From NCBI RefSeq assembly GCF_000741165.1, contig NZ_JGYN01000008.1, positions 1 through 64,000 on the forward strand: a DNA stretch of 64,000 bases, written 5' to 3'. Made by a program: the position numbers and the translations under genes. The notes beneath the pieces are model-generated. The model worked only from the letters and a program-made list of their open reading frames with translations. It did not search any database and was not told the DNA's origin. Positions 40,999 to 52,990 of this stretch are shown piece by piece; position 1 is the stretch's first letter; each line of letters begins with the position of its first letter. This DNA is from Bifidobacterium biavatii DSM 23969. Its GTDB lineage: Bacteria; Actinomycetota; Actinomycetes; Actinomycetales; Bifidobacteriaceae.

Positions 40999-42030
40999 CT
41001 ACTCGTCCTTTCTTGCGTATGACAGGTTGCCGCTTGCCGCCGCCTCCAGTGTAATAGATTTCGATTTCGACACCTGAGGATAGATGCCTGCCGCCGCGAA
41101 CGACTCGTACAATCCGGGTTGCTGTTTGGCGCTCACCACGTCGGCCAGTTTTTCCCGGTTTCCGATCGCCTCGATCGCATAGGGGCTTTGCACCGGGTTG
41201 ACGCCGATCATGATCGTCTGGCCGGCGGTGCGGATCGACGTTTGCACGCCCAGCCGATATCCGTTGACCGATATCGCTTCCGCCCCTGACTGCCAGAGCA
41301 GCGAAACCAGCATCTGCAGATCGGCGTCGGTGACCACCCGGACCTGACTGCTGGTGTTGTCGCGATGATACGTGCCGTCGTCGTTGCCGTCCGCCGCAAT
41401 CGGATTGGCGAGGGTCAGCGTGATGCCCTCCCCCGTGACCGGCACCGCGCCGTTCATCATTTCCTCCTGCGTCAGCGTGTCGCTGCGGGCGACGTCGCCG
41501 AGCTTGTTTGACTGGTCGGTCACCTGCGCCTGCAGGCTACCGACTTCGGCCGTCAGCTTGTCGAACTGCGCGTTGATCGACTCGAGTTCGCTGGCCCAGT
41601 TCTGACGCACCGTCTTGCGCGGATCGGTGTGCAGCTGCTGCACAAACGCGCTGCCGTACAGTCCCACGGCGATGCAGATGATGAACACGATGATGCGCGT
41701 CGTCCAACGCTCCCATGCGGATACGCGACGCTGCGCAAGACGGGAATCGGAAAACAACGGGTCCATCGGACGATTGGTCAGGTCGTCGATCAATCTCAGC
41801 GAATCATCGTTGGATTTACGTCGGCGCCGCGATGCGTGTCCGCTGGCCGCAGCAAGCGACGCATGATGGGATTCGAGACCAGCGAACGACGAGGAAAACG
41901 CAGCCCGGCGCCGCACCGTCGCCGATTCAGGCGAGACCGGGAACGACGGGGCCACTGTCATTGCGAATGCCGTGCCGTCCGTCCCGTCGCTGATGCCGGC
42001 CACGCCGTCGATGCCGCCTATGCCGCTCAT
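40999..42030 (-). CDS. DUF881 membrane protein (first copy)
   Basis: A 343-residue protein with a long N-terminal cytoplasmic region (to about 110, ending SAWERWTTR), one membrane helix (IIVFIICIAVGLYGSAFVQQ), a coiled coil and the DUF881 domain (GITLTLANPIAADGNDDG, SGAEAISVNGYRLG, PYAIEAIGNREKLADV). It overlaps pgsA by four bases, so the cluster is translationally coupled. Confidence 0.88.
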   Translation of the reverse strand: MSGIGGIDGVAGISDGTDGTAFAMTVAPSFPVSPESATVRRRAAFSSSFAGLESHHASLAAASGHASRRRRKSNDDSLRLIDDLTNRPMDPLFSDSRLAQRRVSAWERWTTRIIVFIICIAVGLYGSAFVQQLHTDPRKTVRQNWASELESINAQFDKLTAEVGSLQAQVTDQSNKLGDVARSDTLTQEEMMNGAVPVTGEGITLTLANPIAADGNDDGTYHRDNTSSQVRVVTDADLQMLVSLLWQSGAEAISVNGYRLGVQTSIRTAGQTIMIGVNPVQSPYAIEAIGNREKLADVVSAKQQPGLYESFAAAGIYPQVSKSKSITLEAAASGNLSYARKDE

Positions 42031-42635
42031 CGCGCCTCGCGGATGAGTCGGATGCCCTGCCGCAAGTAGATGCCTCCGGCAAGCCAGTACAGGCCGACGC
42101 CCCAGATGCCGGCGGCCAATGCGGCCAGATGCAGCAGATCGACCAGAGGATTGTTCCAGATGTCGCAGAAGATCAATGCGGTGATGGAGATCATGAGCAT
42201 GGCGGTACCCGACTTGCCGACGAAATTCACCGGCAGCGGCCCATAGTCATATTGAGCCAGAGCCAGCACCTCAAGCCCCATGAGCAGGTCGCGCAGTCCG
42301 ACGATGATGAGCATCCACCACGGGATGATGCCGGCCACACCAAGGGCGAGGATGCTGCAGAAGATCAACAGCCTGTCCGCGATCGGATCGAGGATCTGCC
42401 CTACTTTGCTGACTTGGTTGAGTAGACGCGCGAGTACGCCGTCCACTCCGTCGGACACGGAGGAGACGGCGAGCACAGCAAGCGCCTCAATCATCTGGTG
42501 CCGGGACACCAGCACGGCGATGATCGGAATCGAAATGATCCTGAGCAGGCTGATCAGATTCGGGACGGTGAAATAGATGTCACGCGCCTCCGGACTGTAT
42601 TTTTTCCTGAATTTCTCGTTGAGCTTGAACTTCAT
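42027..42635 (-). CDS. pgsA: CDP-diacylglycerol phosphatidyltransferase (PgsA-like)
   Basis: A 202-residue integral membrane enzyme. The CDP-alcohol motif is intact: SDGVDGVLARLLNQVSKVGQ followed by ILDPIADRL (D-G-A-R-G-D-D pattern). It transfers a phosphatidyl group to glycerol-3-phosphate or a similar alcohol in phospholipid synthesis. The start is ATG 42635, 13 bases after the hisG stop; an earlier in-frame ATG lies inside hisG. It opens the DUF881/FHA/MerR cluster, as in mycobacteria, where the enzyme at this locus is PgsA2; the exact substrate is uncertain. Confidence 0.87.
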   Translation of the reverse strand: MKFKLNEKFRKKYSPEARDIYFTVPNLISLLRIISIPIIAVLVSRHQMIEALAVLAVSSVSDGVDGVLARLLNQVSKVGQILDPIADRLLIFCSILALGVAGIIPWWMLIIVGLRDLLMGLEVLALAQYDYGPLPVNFVGKSGTAMLMISITALIFCDIWNNPLVDLLHLAALAAGIWGVGLYWLAGGIYLRQGIRLIREAR

Positions 42636-42648
42636 GCGACTGGTGACG

Positions 42649-43500
42649 CTACATTCTCGAAGCCTGCAGCGCGGTGACGATGATGCCACGCGCGCCGACC
42701 TCGTACAACTGGTCCATAAGCTGGTTGACCTTCGCCTTGGGCACCATGACGCGCACCGCGTTCCACTGCTTGTCGTGCAGCGGGGAAATCGTCGGGCTTT
42801 CGAAACCCGGCGTGACGGCTACTGCGGCGGCCACCTTGGACACCGGGATGTCGTAGTCCATGAGCACGTAGCGCTGCGCGGTGAGCACGCCCTGCAGGCG
42901 GCGGGAGAACTTGATGAGACGCTCGTCCTGCTCGTCGAGACGCGGAGAGCGGATCAGCACCGCCTCCGAGTGCAGGATCGGGTCGGCGAAAATGCGCAGA
43001 CCGGCGTTGCGCAGCGTGGTACCGGTAGACACCACGTCGGCGATCAGATCGGCCACGCCGAGCTGCACGGACGATTCGACGGCACCATCGAGGTGGATCG
43101 TCTCCGCTTCGATGCCGTGCGCGACCAGATAGTCATGCACAAGCTTGTCGAAGGAGGTCGCGACGCGCTTGCCCTGAATGTCCTCGAGCGAGCTGATCGG
43201 GGATTCGTTGGGAGCTGCGAAGCGGAACGTGGACGCGCCAAAGCCGAGCTGCATGTGTTCCTTCGCCTCCGTGCCCGAGTTGAGCAGCAGATCGTGGCCG
43301 GTGATGCCGACGTCGATGGTGCCTCGGCCCACATACACGGCGATGTCGAGCGGACGCAGATAGAACAGCTCGATGCCGTTGTCCGGATCTTCGACGACGA
43401 GCTGGCGCGGATTGGAGCGCAGGCGATAGCCTGCCTCCGCCAGCATGTTCCATGCCGGTTCAGACAGCATGCCCTTGTTGGGCACGGCGATACGTAACAT
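42649..43500 (-). CDS. hisG: ATP phosphoribosyltransferase, long form
   Basis: A 283-residue HisG, first enzyme of histidine synthesis (ATP + PRPP). It has the catalytic domain ([35 protein letters not shown]) and the C-terminal regulatory domain of the long form ([40 protein letters not shown]), so it should be feedback-inhibited by histidine without HisZ. GGGAGGAAACG precedes the ATG at 43500. hisE lies just upstream. Confidence 0.96.
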   Translation of the reverse strand: MLRIAVPNKGMLSEPAWNMLAEAGYRLRSNPRQLVVEDPDNGIELFYLRPLDIAVYVGRGTIDVGITGHDLLLNSGTEAKEHMQLGFGASTFRFAAPNESPISSLEDIQGKRVATSFDKLVHDYLVAHGIEAETIHLDGAVESSVQLGVADLIADVVSTGTTLRNAGLRIFADPILHSEAVLIRSPRLDEQDERLIKFSRRLQGVLTAQRYVLMDYDIPVSKVAAAVAVTPGFESPTISPLHDKQWNAVRVMVPKAKVNQLMDQLYEVGARGIIVTALQASRM

Positions 43501-43574
43501 CGTTTCCTCCCTTATCGAATGCCCGGCCGCGTGACGACGTGTCGTGCGCGTCGGCGCGGCCGGGCGAACAATGA

Positions 43575-43838
43575 TCACAGGTGCTTGTAGACGTCCTCGA
43601 GCGTGATGCCGCGGTCGATCATCATGACCTGCAGATGGTAGATGAGCTGACTCATCTCCTCGGCGGTGCGGTCGGCGCCTTCATATTCGGCGGCGATCCA
43701 CGTTTCGCCGGCCTCCTCGACGATTTTCTTGCCGATGAAGTGGGTGCCCTTGGCCAGTTCGTCTACGGTCAAGGATCCGGCCGGCTTGGTGGCAGCCTTC
43801 TCGCTCAGCTCGGCGAACAGCGATTCAAAAGTCTTCAT
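43575..43838 (-). CDS. hisE: Phosphoribosyl-ATP pyrophosphatase
   Basis: An 87-residue HisE, which hydrolyses PR-ATP to PR-AMP in histidine synthesis. The MazG-like metal motif is [13 protein letters not shown]; the C-terminus [20 protein letters not shown] is typical. It is a separate protein; HisI, the next enzyme, is encoded at 52466-52903. Confidence 0.95.
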   Translation of the reverse strand: MKTFESLFAELSEKAATKPAGSLTVDELAKGTHFIGKKIVEEAGETWIAAEYEGADRTAEEMSQLIYHLQVMMIDRGITLEDVYKHL

Positions 43839-43871
43839 ATGTGATACGTGTCGCTTTCTTGTATATGAGGG

Positions 43872-44537
43872 TCAGGCGCGGAACGCGGCCTCGGCCTTAG
43901 CACGGATGTCGTCGATAGCCTGGGCCGGGCTTTCAGCGCCGTACACGGCGGAGCCCGCCACGAGCACGTCGGCGCCCGCCTCGGCCACGATGTGGGCGGT
44001 CTTCGGGCTCACGCCGCCATCGACCTGGATCTTGGTCGCGAGGCCACGACGCGTGATCTCGTCGCGCAGGCGGCGGACCTTGGCCATCTGGTTGTCGAGG
44101 AACTTCTGGCCGCCGAAGCCAGGCTCGACGGTCATAACGAGAATCATGTCGAACTCGTCGAGGATGTCGAAGATCGGTTCGACCGGCTCGGCCGGGCGCA
44201 CGGCGAAGCAGGCCTTGCAGCCCATGTCGCGCAGCTGGCGGGCCAGACGCACCGGCGCGTGGGTGGCGCCCATGTGGAAGGAAACGGAGGCGGCGCCGAG
44301 CTTGGCGTATTCGGGGGCCCAACGATCCGGGTCCTCGATCATGAGGTGCACGTCGACCGGCAGGTCGGTGACCTGGCAGATGCGGCCGACGATCGGCTCA
44401 CCCAAGGTCAGGTTCGGCACGAAATGGTGATCCATCACATCGACGTGAACGAGATCGGCGTTGGAGATGGCCTTGAGGTCGCGCTCGAGGTTGCAGAAGT
44501 CGGCGGACAGGATGCTGGGTGCGATTTGAATAGTCAT
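43872..44537 (-). CDS. rpe: Ribulose-phosphate 3-epimerase
   Basis: A 221-residue TIM-barrel epimerase interconverting ribulose-5-P and xylulose-5-P, which feeds the bifid shunt. Motifs: APSILSADF, HVDVMDHHFVPNL, MTVEPGFGGQ, QVDGGV, GSAVYG. Start taken at ATG 44537: TAGAAT ends seven bases upstream and no Shine-Dalgarno is seen, so it may be leaderless; ATG 44546 lies within that -10. Confidence 0.95.
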   Translation of the reverse strand: MTIQIAPSILSADFCNLERDLKAISNADLVHVDVMDHHFVPNLTLGEPIVGRICQVTDLPVDVHLMIEDPDRWAPEYAKLGAASVSFHMGATHAPVRLARQLRDMGCKACFAVRPAEPVEPIFDILDEFDMILVMTVEPGFGGQKFLDNQMAKVRRLRDEITRRGLATKIQVDGGVSPKTAHIVAEAGADVLVAGSAVYGAESPAQAIDDIRAKAEAAFRA

Positions 44538-44600
44538 GGTTGTCATTCTATGGAGTCTGAGCGACGAGCGGCGACGCCGCGTTGCGCTCGTCGCGGTTGT

Positions 44601-45539
44601 TCACTGATTGTTCTTCTTGCGCGAGGCGTCGGCTTGCGCTTCGGCCATGGACTCGCGTTCCAGCTCGTCTGCGGTGACCGCGGTGAGCCGGCGGGACAGC
44701 TGTTCCGAATCCCCGCCGAAGCGCCAGAGCACGACGAACAGGATGCAGCCGAGGATGAAGCACAGGATCGCGGTCCACACGTTGATGCGTAGGCCGAGGA
44801 TAATCGTGGAGTAGTTGATGCGGATCATTTCGATCCACGTGCGGCCGAGACCGTACCACATCAGATACATGGCGAACTGCTGGCCGGCCTTGAGCGTGCC
44901 CCACAGCTTGTGGCCGATCCACACGATGAGCGCCGCGCCGATCAGATTCCAGATCAGCTCGTACAGGAACGTCGGGTGGAACAGCGTGCCAGTCGGGCAC
45001 GCCTGACCGTTGTAGCAGATCTCGGTTTTGCCGATTGCGTCCGCATCGTTGAGCTTCAGACCCCACGGCAGGGTCGTCGGCTTGCCGTACAGCTCCTGGT
45101 TGAACCAGTTGCCGAGACGTCCGATGGCCTGCGCGACCATGAGTCCGGGAGCCAGGGCATCGGCGAACAGCGCGAACGGGTAGCGCTTGTGCCGGCACCA
45201 CAGGAACGCGGCCAGCGCGCCGACGGAAATGCCGCCGAAGATCGCCATGCCACCTTCCCACACCTTGAGGATGTTGACGAGGTTGCCGGTGGGCGGGAAG
45301 TACTGATCGGGCGTGGTGATGCAGTGGTACAGGCGCGCGCCGACGAGCCCGCACGGCACGGCGACCAGCGTGGTGTCGAGCACCTGGTCGAACGTGCCGC
45401 CGAGCCGCTTCCAGCGTTTGGTGAGAATCGTGACGGCTGCGAAAATGCCGATGAGGATGCAGATCGCGTACATGCGGATGGTCACCGGGCCGATCTGGAA
45501 ATATGAGAACGTCGGTGACGGAATATAAGCCAAGTTCAT
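44601..45539 (-). CDS. lgt: Prolipoprotein diacylglyceryl transferase
   Basis: A 312-residue membrane enzyme with about seven helices. It attaches diacylglycerol to the lipobox Cys of exported prolipoproteins, such as the binding protein at 20008 and the prophage lipoprotein at 2993. The Lgt signature GRLGNWFNQELYG (about 143-155) is present, as is the conserved FHPTFLYELIWN. A charged C-terminal tail of about 40 residues follows the last helix. Confidence 0.95.
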   Translation of the reverse strand: MNLAYIPSPTFSYFQIGPVTIRMYAICILIGIFAAVTILTKRWKRLGGTFDQVLDTTLVAVPCGLVGARLYHCITTPDQYFPPTGNLVNILKVWEGGMAIFGGISVGALAAFLWCRHKRYPFALFADALAPGLMVAQAIGRLGNWFNQELYGKPTTLPWGLKLNDADAIGKTEICYNGQACPTGTLFHPTFLYELIWNLIGAALIVWIGHKLWGTLKAGQQFAMYLMWYGLGRTWIEMIRINYSTIILGLRINVWTAILCFILGCILFVVLWRFGGDSEQLSRRLTAVTADELERESMAEAQADASRKKNNQ

Positions 45540-45589
45540 CGTATGATGCTCGCCTCTCTACTCGTGTATGCCGCTGTCATCCTACCCCA

Positions 45590-45633
45590 GTCCGGAAGGA
45601 ATCCGCATGATTGAGCGCAGGTTCCTTCCGGAC
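45590..45633 (-). terminator. Hairpin after trpA
   Basis: Perfect 12-pair stem GTCCGGAAGGAA/TTCCTTCCGGAC, 20-base loop, no U-tract. Lies between the trpA stop and lgt. Confidence 0.6.
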
Positions 45634-45657
45634 ACGAACACGTTCGTCCGTTGCGGG

Positions 45658-46527
45658 CTATCGCGCGTTGTGGATGCCTTCGGCGAGCGATTCGGCCTTC
45701 GCAGCGAGATCCTTCAGCCCTTCGGCCGGGTCCTTGGCGGTGCGGTTGTCATCGTTCAGCAGCGTGTGCACGAGTGCGGATCCGACGATCACGCCGTCCG
45801 CGTACGCGCCGACCTTCGCGCCCTGTTCCGGCGTGGACACGCCAATGCCGACGCACACGTTCTTCGCGCCCGCCTTGCGGGTGCGTTCGACCAGCGTTTC
45901 GGGGGATGCGTCGATCGTCGCACGTTCGCCGGTCACGCCCATGCGGGCCGCGGCGTACACGAATCCGCGCGCGTTCTTCGCCACGACCTCAAGACGTTCG
46001 TCGGCCGAGTCGGGGGACACGAGGAAGATACGGTCGAGACCGTGGCGGTCGGACGCTTCGATCCACTCCCCCGCCTCGTCCGGGATGAGGTCCGGGGTGA
46101 TAAGTCCCGCACCTCCCGCGTTTTCGAAGTCGCGGGCGAACCGTTCGACGCCGTAGTGGTAGATGAGGTTCCAGTAGCTCATGATAAGCGGCACACCGCC
46201 CGCCTTCGCCACGGTTTCCACGGCCTTGAACACGCCGTGGATGCTTTCGCCGTTGTTCAGGGCGATCTGGCTGGCGGCCTGGATGACCGGACCGTCCATC
46301 ACTGGGTCGGAGTACGGCAGGCCGATCTCAACCGCGTCGACGCCGTGCTCGACCATGGTGCGCAGCGCATCGAGCGAAACATCCGGGTTCGGGAAGCCGT
46401 ACGGCAGGTAGCCGATGAACGCGGGCTTGTTCTCCGCCTTGAACGCGTCGAACATCGCCTCGGTGCGGCTGGGCTTGTGGCTGATGCCGAGCGGCTGTCC
46501 GGACGGCGTGGTTGCTGTATTCGTCAT
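45658..46527 (-). CDS. trpA: Tryptophan synthase alpha chain
   Basis: A 289-residue TIM-barrel protein releasing indole from indole-3-glycerol phosphate and passing it to TrpB. Catalytic signature VDAVEIGLPYSDPVMDGP and FVSPDSA-like loop (FLVSPDSADERLEV) are clear; GIGVSTPEQG binds phosphate. Twenty-one bases downstream of trpCB, so co-transcribed. Confidence 0.96.
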   Translation of the reverse strand: MTNTATTPSGQPLGISHKPSRTEAMFDAFKAENKPAFIGYLPYGFPNPDVSLDALRTMVEHGVDAVEIGLPYSDPVMDGPVIQAASQIALNNGESIHGVFKAVETVAKAGGVPLIMSYWNLIYHYGVERFARDFENAGGAGLITPDLIPDEAGEWIEASDRHGLDRIFLVSPDSADERLEVVAKNARGFVYAAARMGVTGERATIDASPETLVERTRKAGAKNVCVGIGVSTPEQGAKVGAYADGVIVGSALVHTLLNDDNRTAKDPAEGLKDLAAKAESLAEGIHNAR

Positions 46528-46548
46528 GGTATGTTCTCCCCTCGTTCC

Positions 46549-48636
<2,088 letters not shown>

Positions 48637-49119
48637 GATCCTCCCTTTGTTCGTGGTCGATCATGCGTCACTGTAAGCCACCGTGTCCGACAAGCGCCTT
48701 CGTCGTCCTACATTCTGGGCGGCCAGGCCGCACGCATCTGACGCAGACCGTCGTCGGAGAACAGACCGGCGCCGACCGTCAAATTGCAATCGTATGCACA
48801 TTTTTGGCGTGTCGCGATGCAAAATGGGTAGCGGAATCTGCAAATGGCATCATTACCATTCACGGAACCCATCCTTCAATGAAGATACTTTCGTTGAAGT
48901 TTCAGTATATTTCAAGAGTTGCACCGGATATGCAACACATGTTCAAATCACTCGCCGAATGGCGCAATTCATAGCCCACGTTTGCATTCTCGTCATGACG
49001 TTTTTTTCTCCACATATCCACTTTTTTGTCGAATTCGATTGCGCGGAAGCGATATTGCCCATACAGTGTGCCACACCGCAAACGACACGGTTGGCGGTAT
49101 TCGGAAAGGAAAAACGACC
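48637..49119. other. Intergenic region upstream of divergent trpCB and 49120 genes
   Basis: About 480 bases with no convincing gene. It becomes AT-richer from 48780 on and must contain both divergent promoters. I looked for a tryptophan-codon leader peptide upstream of trpCB and saw no tandem TGG in a good frame. Confidence 0.45.
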
Positions 49120-49875
49120 ATGACGAGCACGATGATCGGCATCGACGACGAAGAGACAGCTCCGGCGATGCTGGACACGAAAGACGTGGCCGACACGCTC
49201 AAGGTGCACGCACCGGAATTCTACGAGGAATCACGGCGAATGTTCTACAGCGAAGTGAACCTGCACCCGTTCAAAAAGCATTCGAAGGACACGCTGCATT
49301 TCATCGAATGGATGTTCTGGGACTGGCTGGCCTTCGACAGGCGCATAGGACTGTCCGGCTCCGACGGCGAACAACTCGAAATCAACCAGTACGACGACGG
49401 CATGTCGCCGTATCTCGCCTTGGCACGGGTGCTGCACAACGACGGAAAGATATCCGACCGTCAGCTTGACGACATGAGCGAAACGGATGACACCAATTTC
49501 ACATCCGTGTTCTGGATCCGCAACGCCAGCGCCGCACGCAGAACCATGCGGCTTGAGGATGCGATGAACGGCGGCGAGTACACCGTGTCGGCGCCGGGCA
49601 AGGCGGCGGAATACGACGGCGCCCGAGGCGGCATGATCGTCACGCGAATCGCCAAAGTACGCGGTTCATGGCGCCCGTGCGCGATTTCGATCTACGAGGC
49701 GCGAAGGCCTGATTCTCCGAAAACCAGACTGGCGGTCATCGACGCTTTCGGCTCCTACCGGACCGATTTTCCGGGGCTGGTCCGATTCTTCTACGGACGA
49801 GCAAAGGACACCGGACTTGATTGGGAGGACACCGAGGCACTGCTGCATGATGGAACGCGAGGCAGCCGGGCCTAA
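49120..49875 (+). CDS. Hypothetical protein
   Basis: A 251-residue soluble, acidic protein I do not recognise. It has a Trp/Phe-rich central section (DTLHFIEWMFWDWLAFDRRI) and a mixed C-terminal domain (MIVTRIAKVRGSWRPCAISI, LVRFFYGRAKDTG). The central section recalls helical proteins that bind nucleic acid or ribosomal partners, but this is weak. GGAAAGGA precedes the ATG. Divergent from trpCB, single gene. Confidence 0.6.
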   Translation: MTSTMIGIDDEETAPAMLDTKDVADTLKVHAPEFYEESRRMFYSEVNLHPFKKHSKDTLHFIEWMFWDWLAFDRRIGLSGSDGEQLEINQYDDGMSPYLALARVLHNDGKISDRQLDDMSETDDTNFTSVFWIRNASAARRTMRLEDAMNGGEYTVSAPGKAAEYDGARGGMIVTRIAKVRGSWRPCAISIYEARRPDSPKTRLAVIDAFGSYRTDFPGLVRFFYGRAKDTGLDWEDTEALLHDGTRGSRA

Positions 49876-49912
49876 GACGAACGATGGAGACGAGTGATCC
49901 CGAGCGCGGAAA

Positions 49913-50742
49913 CTATCGGCTTCCCTGCCAAGCCTTGAGCACGTCCTGAGGCACCTTCGAAGCATCGAACCGATAGTGGCCGGTGACGGACATGTGGCGG
50001 CGGAACGCGAGATAGTCGTTTTCGCGCTGCCGCTGGCCCATGTTGTGGATGACGTACGGCGTGCCATCGCGGTCGCGCTTGTCCGAGATCACGCCGATGT
50101 GGCGGTTGGTTTCGAACACCACGATGTCGCCGCCCTGCCATTGCGCATGATCCGCAATGTCCGTGGTGAGTGTCTGCGCGTATTTGGAAAGGAATACGTC
50201 GAGCACGCCGGTGCGGCGGAAATCGATGTTCGGATCCGGTTTGGGCGCGACCGCGGCATAGGACTCCGGATCAGAGGCGATATCGGCGTCGACCATGGCC
50301 TTGAGATCGTAGCCGGCTTGACGGAACGCGCGCCACACCGTGTCGGTGCACGCGCCGCGATCAGCCGGCGGATAGCCGCCCTCATAGTAGCCACTGTCAT
50401 AGCGCGGATGGTTGTTTGCATCGGCTCGTGCACCGGCTACGATGTCGGCGTAGTCGTCGACGCCGTTGCCGTTGAAGTCGATGGAACTCGCCTTGCGCGG
50501 GTACTTGCGTTCGCTGTCAGCTTGCGGCATAACCGACGATTCACCGCCAGCTGACGACTGCAGCAGCGACTGCCACGCATGCCGGTCATATGGCGTACAG
50601 CAATCGCGCCGGCACCGACGATCGCGGCGGTCAGCAGCATGACGAGCACCAATCCGAGTCCTCGACGACGGCCACGCCGTGCACGAACGTCAATGGGACC
50701 GTTGTGGCCCTGACCGTCCTGTTCCGCAATGCGTCGCGCCAT
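49913..50742 (-). pseudogene. DUF1287 protein, apparently frameshifted after its membrane anchor
   Basis: The intact part (49913-50530) is a DUF1287 domain: GACTDTVWRAFRQAGYDLKA, DHAQWQGGDIVVFETNRHIG, PYVIHNMGQRQREND. It resembles a papain-like/NlpC fold with Cys, His residues and is usually exported. An N-terminal anchor (RRGLGLVLVMLLTAAIVGAG) is encoded just upstream from ATG 50742, but in another frame. Joining the two would need a one-base shift between about 50560 and 50610; the frame of the main domain is open there (HAWQSLLQSSAGGESS). Otherwise translation from 50530 would give a cytoplasmic protein. Confidence 0.55.
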
Positions 50743-50800
50743 GACATCATCCTTCCGCCGCTTCCGGGTCCGCAGTCGGACCATACTGTACTCCTCATGC

Positions 50801-50855
50801 GAACGGGTCCGTGCCGGCCATACAGAAAAACTGTATGGCCGGCACGGACCCGTTC
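50801..50855. terminator. 25-pair perfect hairpin between trpE and the DUF1287 gene
   Basis: Arms 50801-50825 and 50831-50855 are perfect complements with an AAAAA loop (reading GAACGGGTCC...CATACAG then CTGTATGG...GGACCCGTTC). No U-tract outside the stem. Located 57 bases beyond the trpE stop in the leftward direction. Confidence 0.75.
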
Positions 50856-50912
50856 ACGGTCTCGCCCGATTCGGCCGGCGCCGCATCGGCCCCTCGACGA
50901 ATCCGAGCAGCG

Positions 50913-52469
50913 TCACAGCTCGCGCAGCTGCGCGGCGATCTTCACCGCCTCGACGCTCGCCTCGGCCTTGTTGCGCGTCTCCTGCCATTCGGTCGCGGGC
51001 ACGGAGTCGAGCACGATGCCGGCTCCGGCCTGCACACTCGCCTCATGGTCGCGGATGAACGCGGTGCGGATCGCGATGGCCATGTCGAGGTTGCCGGAGA
51101 AGTCGAAGTAGCCGACGGTGCCGCCGTAGATGCCGCGGTCGGCCGGCTCCAACTCGTCGATGATCTCGATCGCGCGCGGCTTGGGCGCGCCGGACAGCGT
51201 GCCGGCGGGGAATGCGGACGTGAACACGTCGAACGCGGTCAGATGCGGGTCCACACGGCCAGTGACGGTCGAGCAGATGTGCATGATGTGGCTGAACCGC
51301 TTGATGTCCATGAGCGAGACGACCTCGACGGTCGTCGGATCGCACACGCGGCTCAGATCGTTGCGCGCCAGATCGACGAGCATGATGTGCTCGCTGCGTT
51401 CCTTCGGATCGGCGAGCAATTCCTTGGCGAGACGCGCATCCTCCTCCGGGGTTTTGCCGCGGGGGCGCGAACCGGCGATCGGGAACGTCATTGCGTGGCC
51501 GTTGTCGACCTTGATGAGCGTTTCGGGGCTGGAGCCGATCACGTTGAAATCGCGGCCCTGTGCGTCGGTGAGCGTCATGAAGTACATGTACGGGCTCGGG
51601 TTGAGCGTGCGCAGGACGCGGTACACGTCGAACGGATCGGCCGGCGAGTCGATGTCGAGCCGCTGCGAGATGACGACCTGGAACACGTCGCCGTCGACGA
51701 TGTGCCGCTTGGCGGCCTCGACGGCCTGCTCGTAATGGCTTTTCTCCGTGCGGAAGCGCAGCGGCGGCTGCGGCACGGACTCGTCGAGGACGTTGACGCG
51801 GGCCTCGCCCACGGTGGGGGTCGCCGCGTCGCACTGCATGCGGTCGAGGCGCGCGACGGCCTCGTCGTAGGCGGCGTCGGCGCGCGTCGGCTTGTCGTCC
51901 ACGTTCACCGCGTTCGCGATCAGCCACACGGAACCGGAAACATGGTCGACCACGGCGATGTCGGTCGCCAGCGCGAGCACGGTTTCCGGCTGACCGGTCT
52001 CGTTCGGGGCTTCGGCGCGCAACGTCGGCTCCCAATGGCGGATGGCGTCCCACCCGACCGTGCCGACCAGACCGCTGGTCAGGTTTGGCAAGCCGGCGAC
52101 GTGCGGGGCCTTGAGCGTTTTGAGCGCAGCATGCGCAACTTCGATCACGTCGCCGCTGGTCGGCACGCCGGCCGGCACCTTGCCCAGCCAGTCTGCCTTG
52201 CCCCCGTTGGAGCGCAGCTGCGCCATCGACCGCACGCCGATGAAGCTGTAGCGGCTCCACGTGCCGCCGTATTCGGCCGATTCGAGGATGAACGTACCGG
52301 TTCGTCCGCCAGCGAGCCGCTCATAGAAGCCGACCGGGGTGAGCGAGTCGGCGAGCAGCCGGCGCACGATCGGGATCACGCGATAGCCCTCGTCGGCCAA
52401 TTCGTGGAACTGTTCGCGGCTCGGCCAGGTCGCGCCCCATGTCAGATGTTCGACGCTGCATTCGCTCAT
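50913..52469 (-). CDS. trpE: Anthranilate synthase component I
   Basis: A 518-residue TrpE that makes anthranilate from chorismate, the first step of tryptophan synthesis, using ammonia from TrpG (not in this window). N-terminal [18 protein letters not shown] contains the tryptophan-sensing region; catalytic C-terminal motifs are [47 protein letters not shown], and [14 protein letters not shown]. It overlaps hisI by four bases (ATGA), so the Trp and His enzymes are translated together. Confidence 0.96.
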   Translation of the reverse strand: MSECSVEHLTWGATWPSREQFHELADEGYRVIPIVRRLLADSLTPVGFYERLAGGRTGTFILESAEYGGTWSRYSFIGVRSMAQLRSNGGKADWLGKVPAGVPTSGDVIEVAHAALKTLKAPHVAGLPNLTSGLVGTVGWDAIRHWEPTLRAEAPNETGQPETVLALATDIAVVDHVSGSVWLIANAVNVDDKPTRADAAYDEAVARLDRMQCDAATPTVGEARVNVLDESVPQPPLRFRTEKSHYEQAVEAAKRHIVDGDVFQVVISQRLDIDSPADPFDVYRVLRTLNPSPYMYFMTLTDAQGRDFNVIGSSPETLIKVDNGHAMTFPIAGSRPRGKTPEEDARLAKELLADPKERSEHIMLVDLARNDLSRVCDPTTVEVVSLMDIKRFSHIMHICSTVTGRVDPHLTAFDVFTSAFPAGTLSGAPKPRAIEIIDELEPADRGIYGGTVGYFDFSGNLDMAIAIRTAFIRDHEASVQAGAGIVLDSVPATEWQETRNKAEASVEAVKIAAQLREL

Positions 52470-52903
52470 GCCTGTTCCTCCTGTTCCTTGCCGGCCTTGT
52501 CAGCTGCCGATTGTTCCGCCTGGTCGGGAGTGCGATGCCCCTCGACGCACGGCAGCGGGCCGCCTTCGAGGAAACAGCTGCGCTTGCCAGTGTGGCAGGC
52601 GGCGCCCACCTGATCGACCTCGACGAGCAACGCGTCGCCGTCGCAGTCGAGTGAGACGGACTTGACGTACTGCATGTGACCGGACGTGTCGCCCTTGCGC
52701 CAGTATTCCTGCCGCGACCTTGACCAGAACGTGACCCGCCCGGTCGTGAGCGTGCGGCGCAGCGCCTCGTCGTTCATGTAGCCGACCATGAGCACCTCGT
52801 GCGTGTCGTACTGCTGGATGACCGCGGCGACCAAGCCCTTGGCGTCGCGCTTGAGGCGTTCGGCGATGCGCGGGTCGAGCGTCGTGCTGTTGTCGTATTC
52901 CAT
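52466..52903 (-). CDS. hisI: Phosphoribosyl-AMP cyclohydrolase
   Basis: A 145-residue HisI, opening the adenine ring of PR-AMP in histidine synthesis. Zinc ligands are in [11 protein letters not shown] and [30 protein letters not shown] and [12 protein letters not shown] are signature blocks. A charged, Gln/Glu-rich C-terminal tail (about 120-145) is extra. Upstream neighbour is hisF, 87 bases away. Confidence 0.96.
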   Translation of the reverse strand: MEYDNSTTLDPRIAERLKRDAKGLVAAVIQQYDTHEVLMVGYMNDEALRRTLTTGRVTFWSRSRQEYWRKGDTSGHMQYVKSVSLDCDGDALLVEVDQVGAACHTGKRSCFLEGGPLPCVEGHRTPDQAEQSAADKAGKEQEEQA

Positions 52904-52990
52904 GACTGTTGTGTGTCCTTTTCGTTCAGTTATGCGATGTCTGTGGCGGCCTAGTCCAAGCTGCAGAGGCCGATCGATGACGCGCTCGTC

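Noticed and set aside
48661-48843. Possible trp leader peptide upstream of trpCB
   Set aside because: No adjacent Trp codons and no competing hairpins with a U-tract were seen.
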